Below, piece after piece: positions 1 through 9,000 of a DNA stretch of 61,433 nt. The translations under genes were made by a program, and so were the position numbers. The notes under the pieces were generated by a model that saw only the letters and a list, made by a program, of their open reading frames with translations, ran no database searches and was not told where the DNA came from. The stretch is from Bacteroidales bacterium (lineage in GTDB: Bacteria; Bacteroidota; Bacteroidia; Bacteroidales; Marinilabiliaceae), in assembly GCA_003249255.1 (NCBI GenBank), contig QKJP01000068.1, positions 1 through 61,433 of the forward strand. Direction: 5' to 3'. Each line of letters starts with the position of its first letter. Position 1 is the stretch's first letter.

Positions 1-2
1 AA

Positions 3-128
3 TCTCAACTTAAAATAGCTGAGTGGCTATCTACATTGTTAGATATCTCCACTTCAAAATTAAAACGAGACTCTAAAAAGGGGGCACTATCACATAATCA
101 AAGACTTAATGCTCTATATATTTCTTAG
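3..128 (+). CDS. C-terminal fragment of an unidentified protein, cut by the window edge
   Basis: An open frame enters from the left edge and ends at a TAG at 126-128, giving about 41 residues that finish in NALYIS. It is lysine- and serine-rich with a short hydrophobic stretch (AEWLSTLLDIS). I do not recognise a family. It may be the tail of a real upstream gene or a chance open frame; the small size makes either possible. Confidence 0.3.
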   Translation, partial: SQLKIAEWLSTLLDISTSKLKRDSKKGALSHNQRLNALYIS

Positions 129-224
129 CTTGACGGCTATGGCCTGCATCGGGCAGGTCTGTGTCTCTGTATTGATGTTTTTAACGTTATGTTAATCACA
201 TTAAATGTAAAGCAATTTTAAATA

Positions 225-250
225 AGGCTGTCTCAAATGTGAAACAGCCT
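225..250 (-). terminator. Terminator hairpin after the GH3 gene
   Basis: AGGCTGT (225-231) pairs with ACAGCCT (244-250). The hairpin lies 20 bp beyond the stop of the minus-strand GH3 gene. The following minus-strand sequence is T/A-rich but has no long T run, so efficiency is uncertain. Confidence 0.55.
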
Positions 251-270
251 TTGATAGATGTGCTATGGGA

Positions 271-2487
271 TTAATTATCTAACTTAAATACTGCTTGTTT
301 GCAATTAGCAGAGTTGGTTCCGATAAACAAATCAAACTCACCATCTTCCAGGGTTTTCTTATAGTCGATTCCTATAAATTCTAACTTATCTGGAGTGATG
401 TTGAAGGTAGCTGTTTTTGTTTCTCCCGGTTCAAGTTCAAGAATTGTAAAGTCTTTCAGTTCTTTTACCGGACGGGTAACGCTGCACACTTTATCATGAA
501 GATATAATTGTACCACTTCATTACCTTTAACGCTCCCTGTATTGGTGACCTTTACCGATGCTTGTAATGAGCCTGTTTTAGACATGGTAGTTGCACTTAA
601 TTGAATCTCTGAATATTCAAAAGTAGTGTAACTCAAACCATAACCAAATGGATAAAGAGGTTCATGTTGAATATCACGGTAAGTCGTTGTATATCGGTTT
701 GAGCTTATGCCCGGTATAAACGCATGACTGGTTTTGCGATAGCTGTAGAAAATTGGAATTTGTCCCTCGTGATAGGGGAAGGTCATAGGTGTTTTACCCT
801 GAGGATTATATTTACCCGAAAGAATTTCACCTAAAGCTGTACCTCCTGTTGTGCCGGGCATCCAGGCATATAATAACGCATCCGAGTTTTCTGCTACTTC
901 AGTCAGAATATATGGGCGGCCTGAATTGATAACCGTTATGATTGTTTTTCCGGTTTTAGCAACTTCTGCCAATAATTCTTCTTGAGCACTCGGTAAGTGT
1001 AATGATGCAACTCCACCACCTTCACCACTCATCCAATACTCTTCACCTAAAATTAAAATGACCAGGTCTGCTTTTTTAGCCGTTTTAACGGCTTGAGGAA
1101 TCAACTCCCTTCCGGCCACCCTAAAGCTATCGATTTCACATCCTGGAGCATAAGATATATCAGCCTCCGGAAATTCTTTTTTGATACCATCCCAATAAGT
1201 AACTACATCATTGGCATCACCCATCATGTGCCACCATCCTAATAAGTCCTTGGCAGCTTTAGCAAAAGGCCCTATAACTGCAATCTTTTTTACATCATTT
1301 TTAATTGGTAAGGTGTTGTTTTCGTTTTTCAACAAGACCATACTTTTAAGAGCAATGTCTTTTGTTTCTGCAATATTTCTTTCAGAAAGTAATTCCGAGG
1401 TTTCACGTTCTTTATTAAATAGTACATAGGGATCATCCAATAAACCAGCTTTTTGTTTGAGTAAGAGTACCTGACGAACAGCTTGATCAACTTGCTCTTC
1501 TGAGATTTTACCGCTTTTTACTAAAAAAGGAATAAGATTCACATATTTTTGAGAAGTCATATCCATATCAATACCGGTATTCATAGCCATTTCGGTTGCC
1601 ATGGTGTCATTGGCAGCAACCCCAATTTTAACCATGTTTGGAATGGTTTCCCAGTCGGTCATCACGAGTCCTTTAAAGCCCATTTCGCCACGCAAAACAT
1701 TTTGCATTAAAAATTTATTTGCGGTGAGTGGTACGCCATCGTAAGCCGTGTAGGCGCACATCAAACTCGCTACACCGGCATCAACAGCAGCTTGAAAGGG
1801 GGGTAGGTAAATTTCACGCAATTCGCGCTCCGAAAAATCTGCAATGTTATAATCGCGACCTGCCAGAGAAGCCCCATAGCCGGCAAAGTGTTTGACACAG
1901 CCTAATAAATTGCTGTTTTTAGGATTGGACTCCTGAAAGCCTTTTACGCGTGCTGCTGAAACCAGACTTCCTAGATAAGGATCTTCACCGGCAGCTTCTA
2001 ACAATCGTCCCCATCGCGGGTCTCGACATACATCTACCATGGGTGCATAGGTTAATTGAATACCCGAAGCAGTGGCTTCACGAGCAGCAACTGCGGCAGA
2101 CTTGCGAATGGCTTCTAAATCCCAAGTAGCAGCTTCTGCTATGGGAATTGGTGCTATGGTTTTATATCCATGAATTACATCTTCCTGAAATAAGATTGGA
2201 ATTCCGGCGTGTGATTCTTCAACGGCTAACTGTTGTAATTTTAGGTTATTTTCAACCCCATTGGATTTTATGACACTTCCCACTTTACCATCTCTTATCA
2301 TTTGGAGTTGTTCCTCAGTAGGTGTTCCTTCAATGGGAATTAAATTTAATTGGCCTGCTTTTTCTTCCAGAGTCAGATCTTTAAGTATACTTTCAATTTG
2401 TTCGTTCGTATCCATGTTTTGTTTTGTTGGATTTTGGCAGGCTGTTAATAACAATATACCTATAAGAATGGTGTGAAATTTAATCAT
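271..2487 (-). CDS. GH3 family beta-glucosidase (BglX-like) lipoprotein
   Basis: A 738-residue glycoside hydrolase family 3 exo-enzyme, probably releasing glucose or another terminal sugar from beta-linked oligosaccharides. Residues 1-17 form a lipoprotein signal ending in LLLTAC, so Cys17 should be lipidated and the protein anchored in the envelope. The N-terminal barrel has KHFAGYG at about 199-205 and the nucleophile motif VMTDW with Asp278. The alpha/beta sandwich domain (about 395-610) carries the GEEYWMSGEGG loop expected to supply the acid/base. A fibronectin-III-like domain closes the protein, as in BglX. The length is normal for the family. It stands alone, with a hairpin after its stop. 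The agarases in this window make an agar-derived substrate plausible, but the sequence does not show specificity. Confidence 0.92.
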   Translation of the reverse strand: MIKFHTILIGILLLTACQNPTKQNMDTNEQIESILKDLTLEEKAGQLNLIPIEGTPTEEQLQMIRDGKVGSVIKSNGVENNLKLQQLAVEESHAGIPILFQEDVIHGYKTIAPIPIAEAATWDLEAIRKSAAVAAREATASGIQLTYAPMVDVCRDPRWGRLLEAAGEDPYLGSLVSAARVKGFQESNPKNSNLLGCVKHFAGYGASLAGRDYNIADFSERELREIYLPPFQAAVDAGVASLMCAYTAYDGVPLTANKFLMQNVLRGEMGFKGLVMTDWETIPNMVKIGVAANDTMATEMAMNTGIDMDMTSQKYVNLIPFLVKSGKISEEQVDQAVRQVLLLKQKAGLLDDPYVLFNKERETSELLSERNIAETKDIALKSMVLLKNENNTLPIKNDVKKIAVIGPFAKAAKDLLGWWHMMGDANDVVTYWDGIKKEFPEADISYAPGCEIDSFRVAGRELIPQAVKTAKKADLVILILGEEYWMSGEGGGVASLHLPSAQEELLAEVAKTGKTIITVINSGRPYILTEVAENSDALLYAWMPGTTGGTALGEILSGKYNPQGKTPMTFPYHEGQIPIFYSYRKTSHAFIPGISSNRYTTTYRDIQHEPLYPFGYGLSYTTFEYSEIQLSATTMSKTGSLQASVKVTNTGSVKGNEVVQLYLHDKVCSVTRPVKELKDFTILELEPGETKTATFNITPDKLEFIGIDYKKTLEDGEFDLFIGTNSANCKQAVFKLDN

Positions 2488-2789
2488 GATGGTAAAAGTG
2501 TAAGTTTTTTGAAGTTATTTTGAAGCGAATAATAAAAATATTTATTGAAGGAAACAAATCTAAGTTTGCTGTTAATATATAAAAATACATTGTTTTTAAA
2601 TTATCAGAATGTCCGCAATTAAGCATAATGCAAAAATGATTGGTAGAACGTCAAAAACTTTCAACACAGAGGCAAAGAGTTTATAGTTTAACTTCCTAAC
2701 CTCTGTGCTTTTGTGTCCCCGTTTGCATGGGGCAGGACTGTGTTAAGATAATTATGCATAAAAACGGATGTACATTTATATTATTTAAC

Positions 2790-2819
2790 AAGAGGAAATT
2801 CAGAAATGAATTTCCTCTT
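2790..2819. terminator. Long perfect hairpin, probable terminator
   Basis: AAGAGGAAATTC (2790-2801) pairs perfectly with GAATTTCCTCTT (2808-2819) around a 6-nt loop. It lies at the 3' end of the methyltransferase pseudogene on the minus strand. Flanking T runs are short on both strands, so direction is unclear. Confidence 0.5.
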
Positions 2820-3040
2820 GATCTTTTATTTCTTCATTTGAAGCTTTCTTTGGGGTTTGAAGGTTTGGTGCTTTCTGAAAAGCTGATTGTGCGGTATTAT
2901 GTTTAATGTTTTTAATGTCAGGCTTTTCTGAACTGTTTTTGGAAGGTTTTATGTTTAAGAACTTTTCTATATTTACCATGTTTAGCTATAATTTGAACCC
3001 CTACACCATGAGCTCCACCATTATCGATGATGTTCTTATT
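2797..3040 (-). pseudogene. Decayed copy of the neighbouring SAM methyltransferase gene
   Basis: Read on the minus strand, 2976-3036 encodes NIIDNGGAHGVGVQII, matching NIIDIGGAHGIGAQII in the intact gene at 4285-4968. After a frameshift it encodes SEKPDIKNIKHN and then QSAFQ, matching EKPDLKNLDYIS and QSTFQ. It then jumps to KKASNEEIKDQ, matching EEASNEEIKEQ. The N-terminus, the middle (about 70 residues) and the C-terminus are missing. No start codon or continuous frame remains. This is a duplicated gene degraded by frameshift and deletion. It is supported by order and spacing of at least three matching blocks, not by one motif. Confidence 0.85.
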
Positions 3041-3286
3041 CTTTGGTTAATTTTTCCTAAATCATAGGTCGGTAGATACGGTTTATAAACATTTGTGCTA
3101 CCTTCACGGACGCCTAAGAAAAGGTTTTATTTTTAAAACCAAAAACTTTTTTGGGGCTTAGTAGGGCAATGTTACAAAAGTGTGATTAAGTTGTCCCACG
3201 CATTTTAAACCAGCCAAATTGCATCAAAAGAAGCATGGAATAAACCCTACCTTTTTACAGAAGTGCAAATAAAAATATTTATCATA

Positions 3287-4081
3287 ATGAGTTTAAATTC
3301 ACCTCCTCAAATAATCAGGATTGCAGGAAAATTGGCTATTGACAAAGCTTCATATAGCACTAAAAAAATTTTAACATTAAGTTTTATGGCCGGAGCCTAT
3401 ATTGGTTTTGGCGGTTTGCTGGCAATCGTAACTTTAGGTGGAGTTCCGGGGATAGCCGAAAATAATCCGGGATTAGCAAAACTTCTTTTTGGAGCTATGT
3501 TTCCGGTTGGTATAATTATGGTGGTTATGGCTGGTGCAGAATTGTTTACCGGTAATAATGCTTACTTTATGCCAAATGTATTAAGTAAAAAACAAACCTG
3601 GTTAGCACCTTTAAAGAATTGGGGTGTCGTATATTTTGGGAACTTTTTAGGATGTCTTTTTATTGCCTTTTTTATTACTCATTTAACCGAAGTAGTAAGT
3701 GCAGAACCATGGGCACATACCGTTCAAAACATAGCTCAGTCAAAAATCAGTAACCCCTTTTATAAAACCTTTTTAAAAGGAATTGGGGCAAACTGGTTGG
3801 TTTGTCTTTCCTTGTGGATGGGAATGAGTTCTCACCATACCAGCGGAAAAATATTAGGAATTTGGTGGCCTGTAATGGCCTTTGTTACCATTGGTTTTGA
3901 GCATTGTATAGCGAATATGTTTTTTATTCCTTTAGCCATTTTTGAAGGTGCCAATATTACTTGGAGCACATTTGTTTTTAAAAACCTTATTCCCGCAACA
4001 TTAGGTAATCTTTTGGGTGGTGCGTTCTTTGTTGGTACGCTTTATTGGTTTGCTTATATAAAGGAAAGTAACGCCGATTGA
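3287..4081 (+). CDS. Formate/nitrite transporter (FNT) family channel
   Basis: A pentameric inner-membrane channel family (FocA, NirC) that moves formate, nitrite or hydrosulfide. The protein has six strongly hydrophobic segments and the family signature GAELFTGNNAYF in the second half of helix 2 to the following loop. The GFEHCIANMFFIP segment matches the second conserved FNT loop, including the histidine central to transport. I chose ATG at 3287 (264 residues); an in-frame GTG at 3263 would add eight residues of unlikely composition. It is monocistronic, with a strong terminator at 4211-4251. Whether it carries nitrite or formate cannot be told. A nitrite role would fit the nirBD genes far to the right, but they are 55 kb away. 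Confidence 0.9.
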   Translation: MSLNSPPQIIRIAGKLAIDKASYSTKKILTLSFMAGAYIGFGGLLAIVTLGGVPGIAENNPGLAKLLFGAMFPVGIIMVVMAGAELFTGNNAYFMPNVLSKKQTWLAPLKNWGVVYFGNFLGCLFIAFFITHLTEVVSAEPWAHTVQNIAQSKISNPFYKTFLKGIGANWLVCLSLWMGMSSHHTSGKILGIWWPVMAFVTIGFEHCIANMFFIPLAIFEGANITWSTFVFKNLIPATLGNLLGGAFFVGTLYWFAYIKESNAD

Positions 4082-4210
4082 TTTCAAAATGAGCTTTGAA
4101 ATTTAAATCATGGTGGGAAGGAATTTGTTCGCACCATGAATACACCGAAAGTGATTAGTACTACAGCTCAAAATAAGCATCAAGAATTCATTTTGGTAAG
4201 GCAGATGTCA

Positions 4211-4251
4211 AAAAGACGGAAAGTGTTGATATGCAAGAGACTCCGTCTTTT
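4211..4251 (+). terminator. Rho-independent terminator after the FNT gene
   Basis: AAAAGACGGA (4211-4220) pairs with TCCGTCTTTT (4242-4251), followed by further T residues on the plus strand. It separates the FNT gene from the convergent methyltransferase gene. Confidence 0.75.
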
Positions 4252-4284
4252 TAGCTGCAATGTATGTTGCGAGGCATCAAGGAG

Positions 4285-4968
4285 TTAGATTTTAAATACT
4301 GCAAAGTTCGCCCTTAGTTTTGTTTCAGATGCTTTCTGTCCCGGTAAAACCATTTTTATTTGTTCATAAAACATTGGCTTGCTTGAAAATGCTGAACTAA
4401 ACTCTTCAATGGTAAAGTATTCCTCTTTGGGGTGAGAATGCCCTAATACTTCATCTACAATTAACCGTTGTTCTTTTATTTCTTCATTTGAGGCTTCTTC
4501 TGCATAATTTGGAAAACCAATTGCCAATAAAGCTCCACGTTTAGAATTTTGAGAAATAAATTCATGTAAATCTCTAAAGAAGAGAGTTTTGTTTTTCTTG
4601 TTTGATTGTCCATAGCTTAACGCAATTTCATGAGCAGCACTCACCATCAAAATTAGGTCTGCTTTAAATGGTAAATCAATCTCTAATGTATTTTGAAAAG
4701 TAGATTGAATGGAGATGTAATCAAGGTTTTTTAAATCGGGTTTTTCATTGATGTTATTAGTCGGTTCTAGGTTTAAGAACTTTCCTTTTTGACCGAGTTT
4801 ATCTATGATTTGAGCCCCTATGCCATGAGCCCCACCAATATCGATGATGTTATAATTGGGCGCATTTAAAACCTTTTTTAAACCGTTTTCTACCAATTGA
4901 TGCATGGTGCTAATTTTGGATGCGAAATCATTGGCGTAGTTGATTTCTTCAAACTTTTTGTAATTCAT
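4285..4968 (-). CDS. Class I SAM-dependent methyltransferase
   Basis: A 227-residue protein with a Rossmann-type SAM-binding core. Motif I is NIIDIGGAHGIGAQI (about residues 40-54), an acidic-to-glycine-rich loop typical of class I enzymes, and LILMVSAAHEIAL matches the motif IV/post-IV region. There is no signal peptide, so it is cytoplasmic. The substrate is unknown. It is divergently transcribed from a LysR regulator across a 100-bp gap, which suggests control by that regulator. A decayed second copy lies on the same strand at 2797-3040, beyond the FNT gene. Confidence 0.75.
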   Translation of the reverse strand: MNYKKFEEINYANDFASKISTMHQLVENGLKKVLNAPNYNIIDIGGAHGIGAQIIDKLGQKGKFLNLEPTNNINEKPDLKNLDYISIQSTFQNTLEIDLPFKADLILMVSAAHEIALSYGQSNKKNKTLFFRDLHEFISQNSKRGALLAIGFPNYAEEASNEEIKEQRLIVDEVLGHSHPKEEYFTIEEFSSAFSSKPMFYEQIKMVLPGQKASETKLRANFAVFKI

Positions 4969-5068
4969 GTTGGTACATTTGAGTTTTATGATTGGGTTAA
5001 AAGTAGAGGTTTTTATATTTACTTAAAAAGACTTAATTTGTCAATTATCAATACTTATAAAGTATAAT
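4969..5068. promoter_or_regulatory. Divergent promoter region, methyltransferase / LysR regulator
   Basis: This 100-bp AT-rich gap holds both start regions. LysR-type regulators normally bind such gaps at a T-N11-A dyad and control the divergent gene. The stretch around 5039-5066 contains a partly dyadic ATTATCAATACTTATAA, a candidate site. The assignment rests on gene arrangement more than on a clear operator. Confidence 0.4.
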
Positions 5069-5959
5069 ATGGAAATTCGTCATCTAAAGTATTTTTTAAT
5101 TGTAGCAGAAGAGTTAAGTTTTACAAAGGCAGCTGAGAAGCTTTTTATTTCTCAACCACCTTTAAGTCGTCAAATCAAAGAGTTGGAAGAGGAATTAGGC
5201 GCTCGCTTGTTTCATCGAAACAACAAGAAAGTGGAATTGACCAATGCCGGAAAATACTTTGCTGCACAAGCCAAAGGCATCCTTCAGTTATTGGATAAAG
5301 CCTGTATTCAAACAAAAAAACTTGCAGATAATGTGAGCGGTGAATTTAAAATTGGCTACCTAAGTTCCACTTTTTCAGTACTGATATCTGAACTTTTACA
5401 AGTGTTATCGAAGACGTTTCCTTATGTCAACTTTAAATTATATGAAGTTTCGACCCATAAGCAAATGCATGCTTTAGAGCAAGGTAAATTGGATTTTGGA
5501 ATTTTAAGAGCTCCCATTTATTCGCCTCGAATTAAGACTCAACTTTGGTTTGAAGATAGTTACTCACTGGTGTTCAATAACCACTTAATGACTCTGGAAG
5601 CTGAGGAGTCTATTTCTCTGGTGAAAAACGAAACATTCATCTTTTACAACAGAACTTATGCGCCGGAATATTATAACAGTCTTATCCGGATTTGTGCCAG
5701 TTACGGTTTTTCTCCCAATGTGGTGCATGAAGCTAATAATGTAAGCTCAATTATTCAAATGGTCAAAAATGGTTTAGGTATTTCCATAGTGCCTTCTACA
5801 GTAGCTAAAAATTATGAGTATTCTGAAGTGACATTTTTAGAGTTGAAAAGGATAAATTTAACCACTCAAGTCTTACTAGCAACCTCAATTGATGAAGAAT
5901 CTTCTATTGCCAGATTAGCCATTGATTTTTTACAAAAACGAATGGAATCATTAGCTTAA
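5069..5959 (+). CDS. LysR family transcriptional regulator
   Basis: A 296-residue LysR-type regulator. The N-terminal winged helix-turn-helix is unmistakable: MEIRHLKYFLIVAEELSFT followed by KAAEKLFISQPPLSRQIKEL (about residues 20-40) and the ARLFHR wing. Residues from about 90 to the end form the periplasmic-binding-protein-like effector domain (GEFKIGYLSS start). Opening residues and length resemble the BenM/CatM-like group that senses small aromatic or organic acids, but the ligand is not predictable. It is divergent from the methyltransferase gene and probably regulates that gene and itself. Confidence 0.9.
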   Translation: MEIRHLKYFLIVAEELSFTKAAEKLFISQPPLSRQIKELEEELGARLFHRNNKKVELTNAGKYFAAQAKGILQLLDKACIQTKKLADNVSGEFKIGYLSSTFSVLISELLQVLSKTFPYVNFKLYEVSTHKQMHALEQGKLDFGILRAPIYSPRIKTQLWFEDSYSLVFNNHLMTLEAEESISLVKNETFIFYNRTYAPEYYNSLIRICASYGFSPNVVHEANNVSSIIQMVKNGLGISIVPSTVAKNYEYSEVTFLELKRINLTTQVLLATSIDEESSIARLAIDFLQKRMESLA

Positions 5960-6039
5960 AATTTAAACCCTAAAATACATGAAAGGAAGTGTCTCTTTTT
6001 TGTTCCAGGCATATTATGTTTTCATTTCAATGATAAAAA

Positions 6040-6071
6040 AAAGTGCCTGCTACATCAGTAACAGGCACTTT
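6040..6071 (-). terminator. Terminator shared by the GH86 and LysR genes
   Basis: AAAGTGCCTG (6040-6049) pairs with CAGGCACTTT (6062-6071). On the minus strand the stem is followed by a run of eight T residues, so it is a strong terminator for the GH86 gene. It also lies downstream of the plus-strand LysR gene. Confidence 0.8.
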
Positions 6072-6095
6072 CCTTATTTTATTACTCGTTCTCTT

Positions 6096-9000
6096 TTATT
6101 TCTTAGTGAAAGAAAGAGTTTCGTTTTCAGATCCATCAGTGATTACTAATTGGTAAACACCGCTTGCTAATTCGCTTACATTAACACTGTTGTCAATTGT
6201 TACATCAATTACTTGAGTAGAAATTGCAACACCAAGCATGTTAATAATCTGTACAGTGTAAGAACCTGCTTCAATACCATTGATGTTGATAACATCAACC
6301 GCAGGGTTAGGATAGATAGATGCTTTACCTTGAGTGAAAGATGCTACGCTAACAGGGCCGCTAGCACTACCTTCTCTTACCAAAGTAAATTTATCCATGT
6401 TCCATTGCCATTGGTCAGAGCCACTAGCTAATACTTTGAATGTGTGGTAACCATCACCTAAATCAAATTGGTTAGCTAAGTCTATAGTAGCAAAGTTATC
6501 CCAATCATCTGTAGGAACTTTAACTGTACCAACAGATCTACCATCTACAATAAATTCAATAACACCATCAGCCATTTTAGTAGCTGCTTCGAAAGAAACG
6601 CTATATGAACCATCTTCAGGAATATATACATCAAACTCTACCCAGTCACCTTTCTGAACATTGTTGATGCCAGTTTTTCCATTTGAGTCAACAGTGTAAA
6701 TACCAATTGCGTCCTGTGGACCACCAGGTCTATCATAATCCTCAGCTTCGATTTCTAAAGAACCCTGGAAGTCAGAAACAATGATTGTTACGGTAGCTTT
6801 TTTGCCTTGATCATTAGTTGTAACTGTAATAATAGCTTCACCTACAGAGTAAGCAGTTACTTTACCATTTTCATCAATATCAGCAATAGCTGGTTTGTTA
6901 GATGACCATGATACTCTTTGGTCTGAAGCATTAGCTGGAGAAATAGTAGCTAACAAAGTTTTACTAGCATTTTTGATCATTCCAATTGGAGAATCAGGTA
7001 AGCTAACTCCTGCTACTGCAGTAGGAGCTTTCATTTCTACATCTTTAGTTTTTGTAGAAAGAACAGTTGCACCATCTTTTAATGTTAATCTTACAGCGTA
7101 ACCAGTAGCGATTGCAGGTGCACTTCCTAAATTAACAGTCACTTCTGCAGTTGCAGATCCAACAGCATCAATAGTTGCTGTACCTGAACCAAGTGCACTA
7201 CCATCTTTTAATAACTCAGCAACAACAGTACGCTCACCCATCACTGCAACTGGTATCGTAAATGTGTATGAGTTTAATGGTGTTAAGAAGTCAGCTAAAG
7301 CTCTTGTAGAAACAGACTCACCACCAGCTAACTTAACGTTTACTGTGATCTCATCTTTAATGTTTGTATTTTTTACAGTAGCTGTAATAGTAGCACTTTC
7401 ACCAACTGTTTTACCAATAATAGTACCTGTAGATAATACTTCAACAATACTAGCGTCACTAGTAGTCCATATAACTTCAGGAGCAACTTCAGGAGCAGGA
7501 GTGAATGTAACGTTAAGTTTTGTATTTACGTTTTGATCCACTGCAATAGATGTACCTTCAGTAATTGTGATACCGGTAACTGTCGAAGTCTGGTAAGGAA
7601 CAGCCTTAATTGTAATAGAGGCGCTAATAGAAGGGTTGGCAGTACTTTTTGCTGTAATAACTGCACTGCCTGAGTTTGCTACCGCAGTAACAATACCGTT
7701 TGCGTCAACTGTAACAGCACTAGTGTTTGAAGAAGTCCAGGTTAAACCTTTATCAGAAGCATTAGCAGGTGTAAACACTGCTGCTAAACCTAAAGTTTGA
7801 CCATTCATAACATTTGCTGAAGAAGAGTTGAATGCAAGTCCTGTAATTGTAGCACCACCTGTTGTACGTCCAGGTTCAGCAGTCATGTCAAATACCTGAA
7901 TCATGATAGTCGTAAACTCAACACCTTGCCATCTTTCGAAGTAGACAGTATTCTCACCAGTTTTAAGGTACTCAACCGGACACTCTAATTCTAATACACC
8001 AAACCAAGCACCTTTGTAATTACCTAAACCATACCCACGAGTGTTAGTTACAAAGTTATCTGATTCAACAATTACATCGTTACCATTTACTTTAAGAGCT
8101 TTTACTTTCATACCTGTACTGCCATCTGGTAATACACCATCTGCAGGATTTGGGAAGAAACCACCAACACGGATAATTGCTTCACCTTTTGCAGGTTTAA
8201 CAACATCTTTAATAGTTGCAGTAATGCTACTCTTTGCAGTAGTGTGACACAATTGTGTACCACGGTCATTCTTTTGAGTCCCTGCTAAAGGTTCACACAT
8301 GTATTTAGTTTCTTTAGATTCCTGATTAATCACAACATTGTTAGCGTAAGTATAATCTAAAACAATTGTTGAGTTTGGCTTTAAGTTTGCAGTTGCCGGA
8401 GCAGCTGTCATATTAGCAATCGTATATTTTGTAAAATCATCATCACCTCTAAAGATGTGGCGAAGTTCTACGCTACTAACAGTGTTGCCACTAATACCAA
8501 ATGTGTTTAAGTTGATTGTCTTATCAATGTCTACACAGTTGTTTAAAATTACATATACATGTTTGCCATTTACATAAGCATCAACTTGTACATCGTTGTC
8601 GTTGGATTTAGTATCAATACGAGTACCTTCTACATCTTTCCATAATTCGAAGAAGTGAATGATACCACTCCATCCCCAACCTTGTGATGGATTAGTAGAT
8701 AAGCTAGTCCACGTACCTTTAGGTTCCATTAAAGAACCACCGCCGTATCGAATAACTTTTCCACCATCTTCATAAGCACCCCAAATGGCTTTTGTTGGCG
8801 CAAATGGCATGCTGTATACCACGTGTGATGGACGTTCTAAGAATTGCATCATCATTTGGTTAAATGGTTTAATAAATAACCAGTCTCTTCTACCATCCAA
8901 TATCGTTTTCATAAGATCGTCATTCACCGTACCAAACTCAGACATTACAATGTCTTTTTTATTACCGAACTTAAAGTTATCGTACCATTCGAACATATCT

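Noticed and set aside
2640-2760. Another short repeat array (CTCTGTG/TTTGTGTC words)
   Set aside because: Only two or three loose units and no clear period; not strong enough to list as an array.
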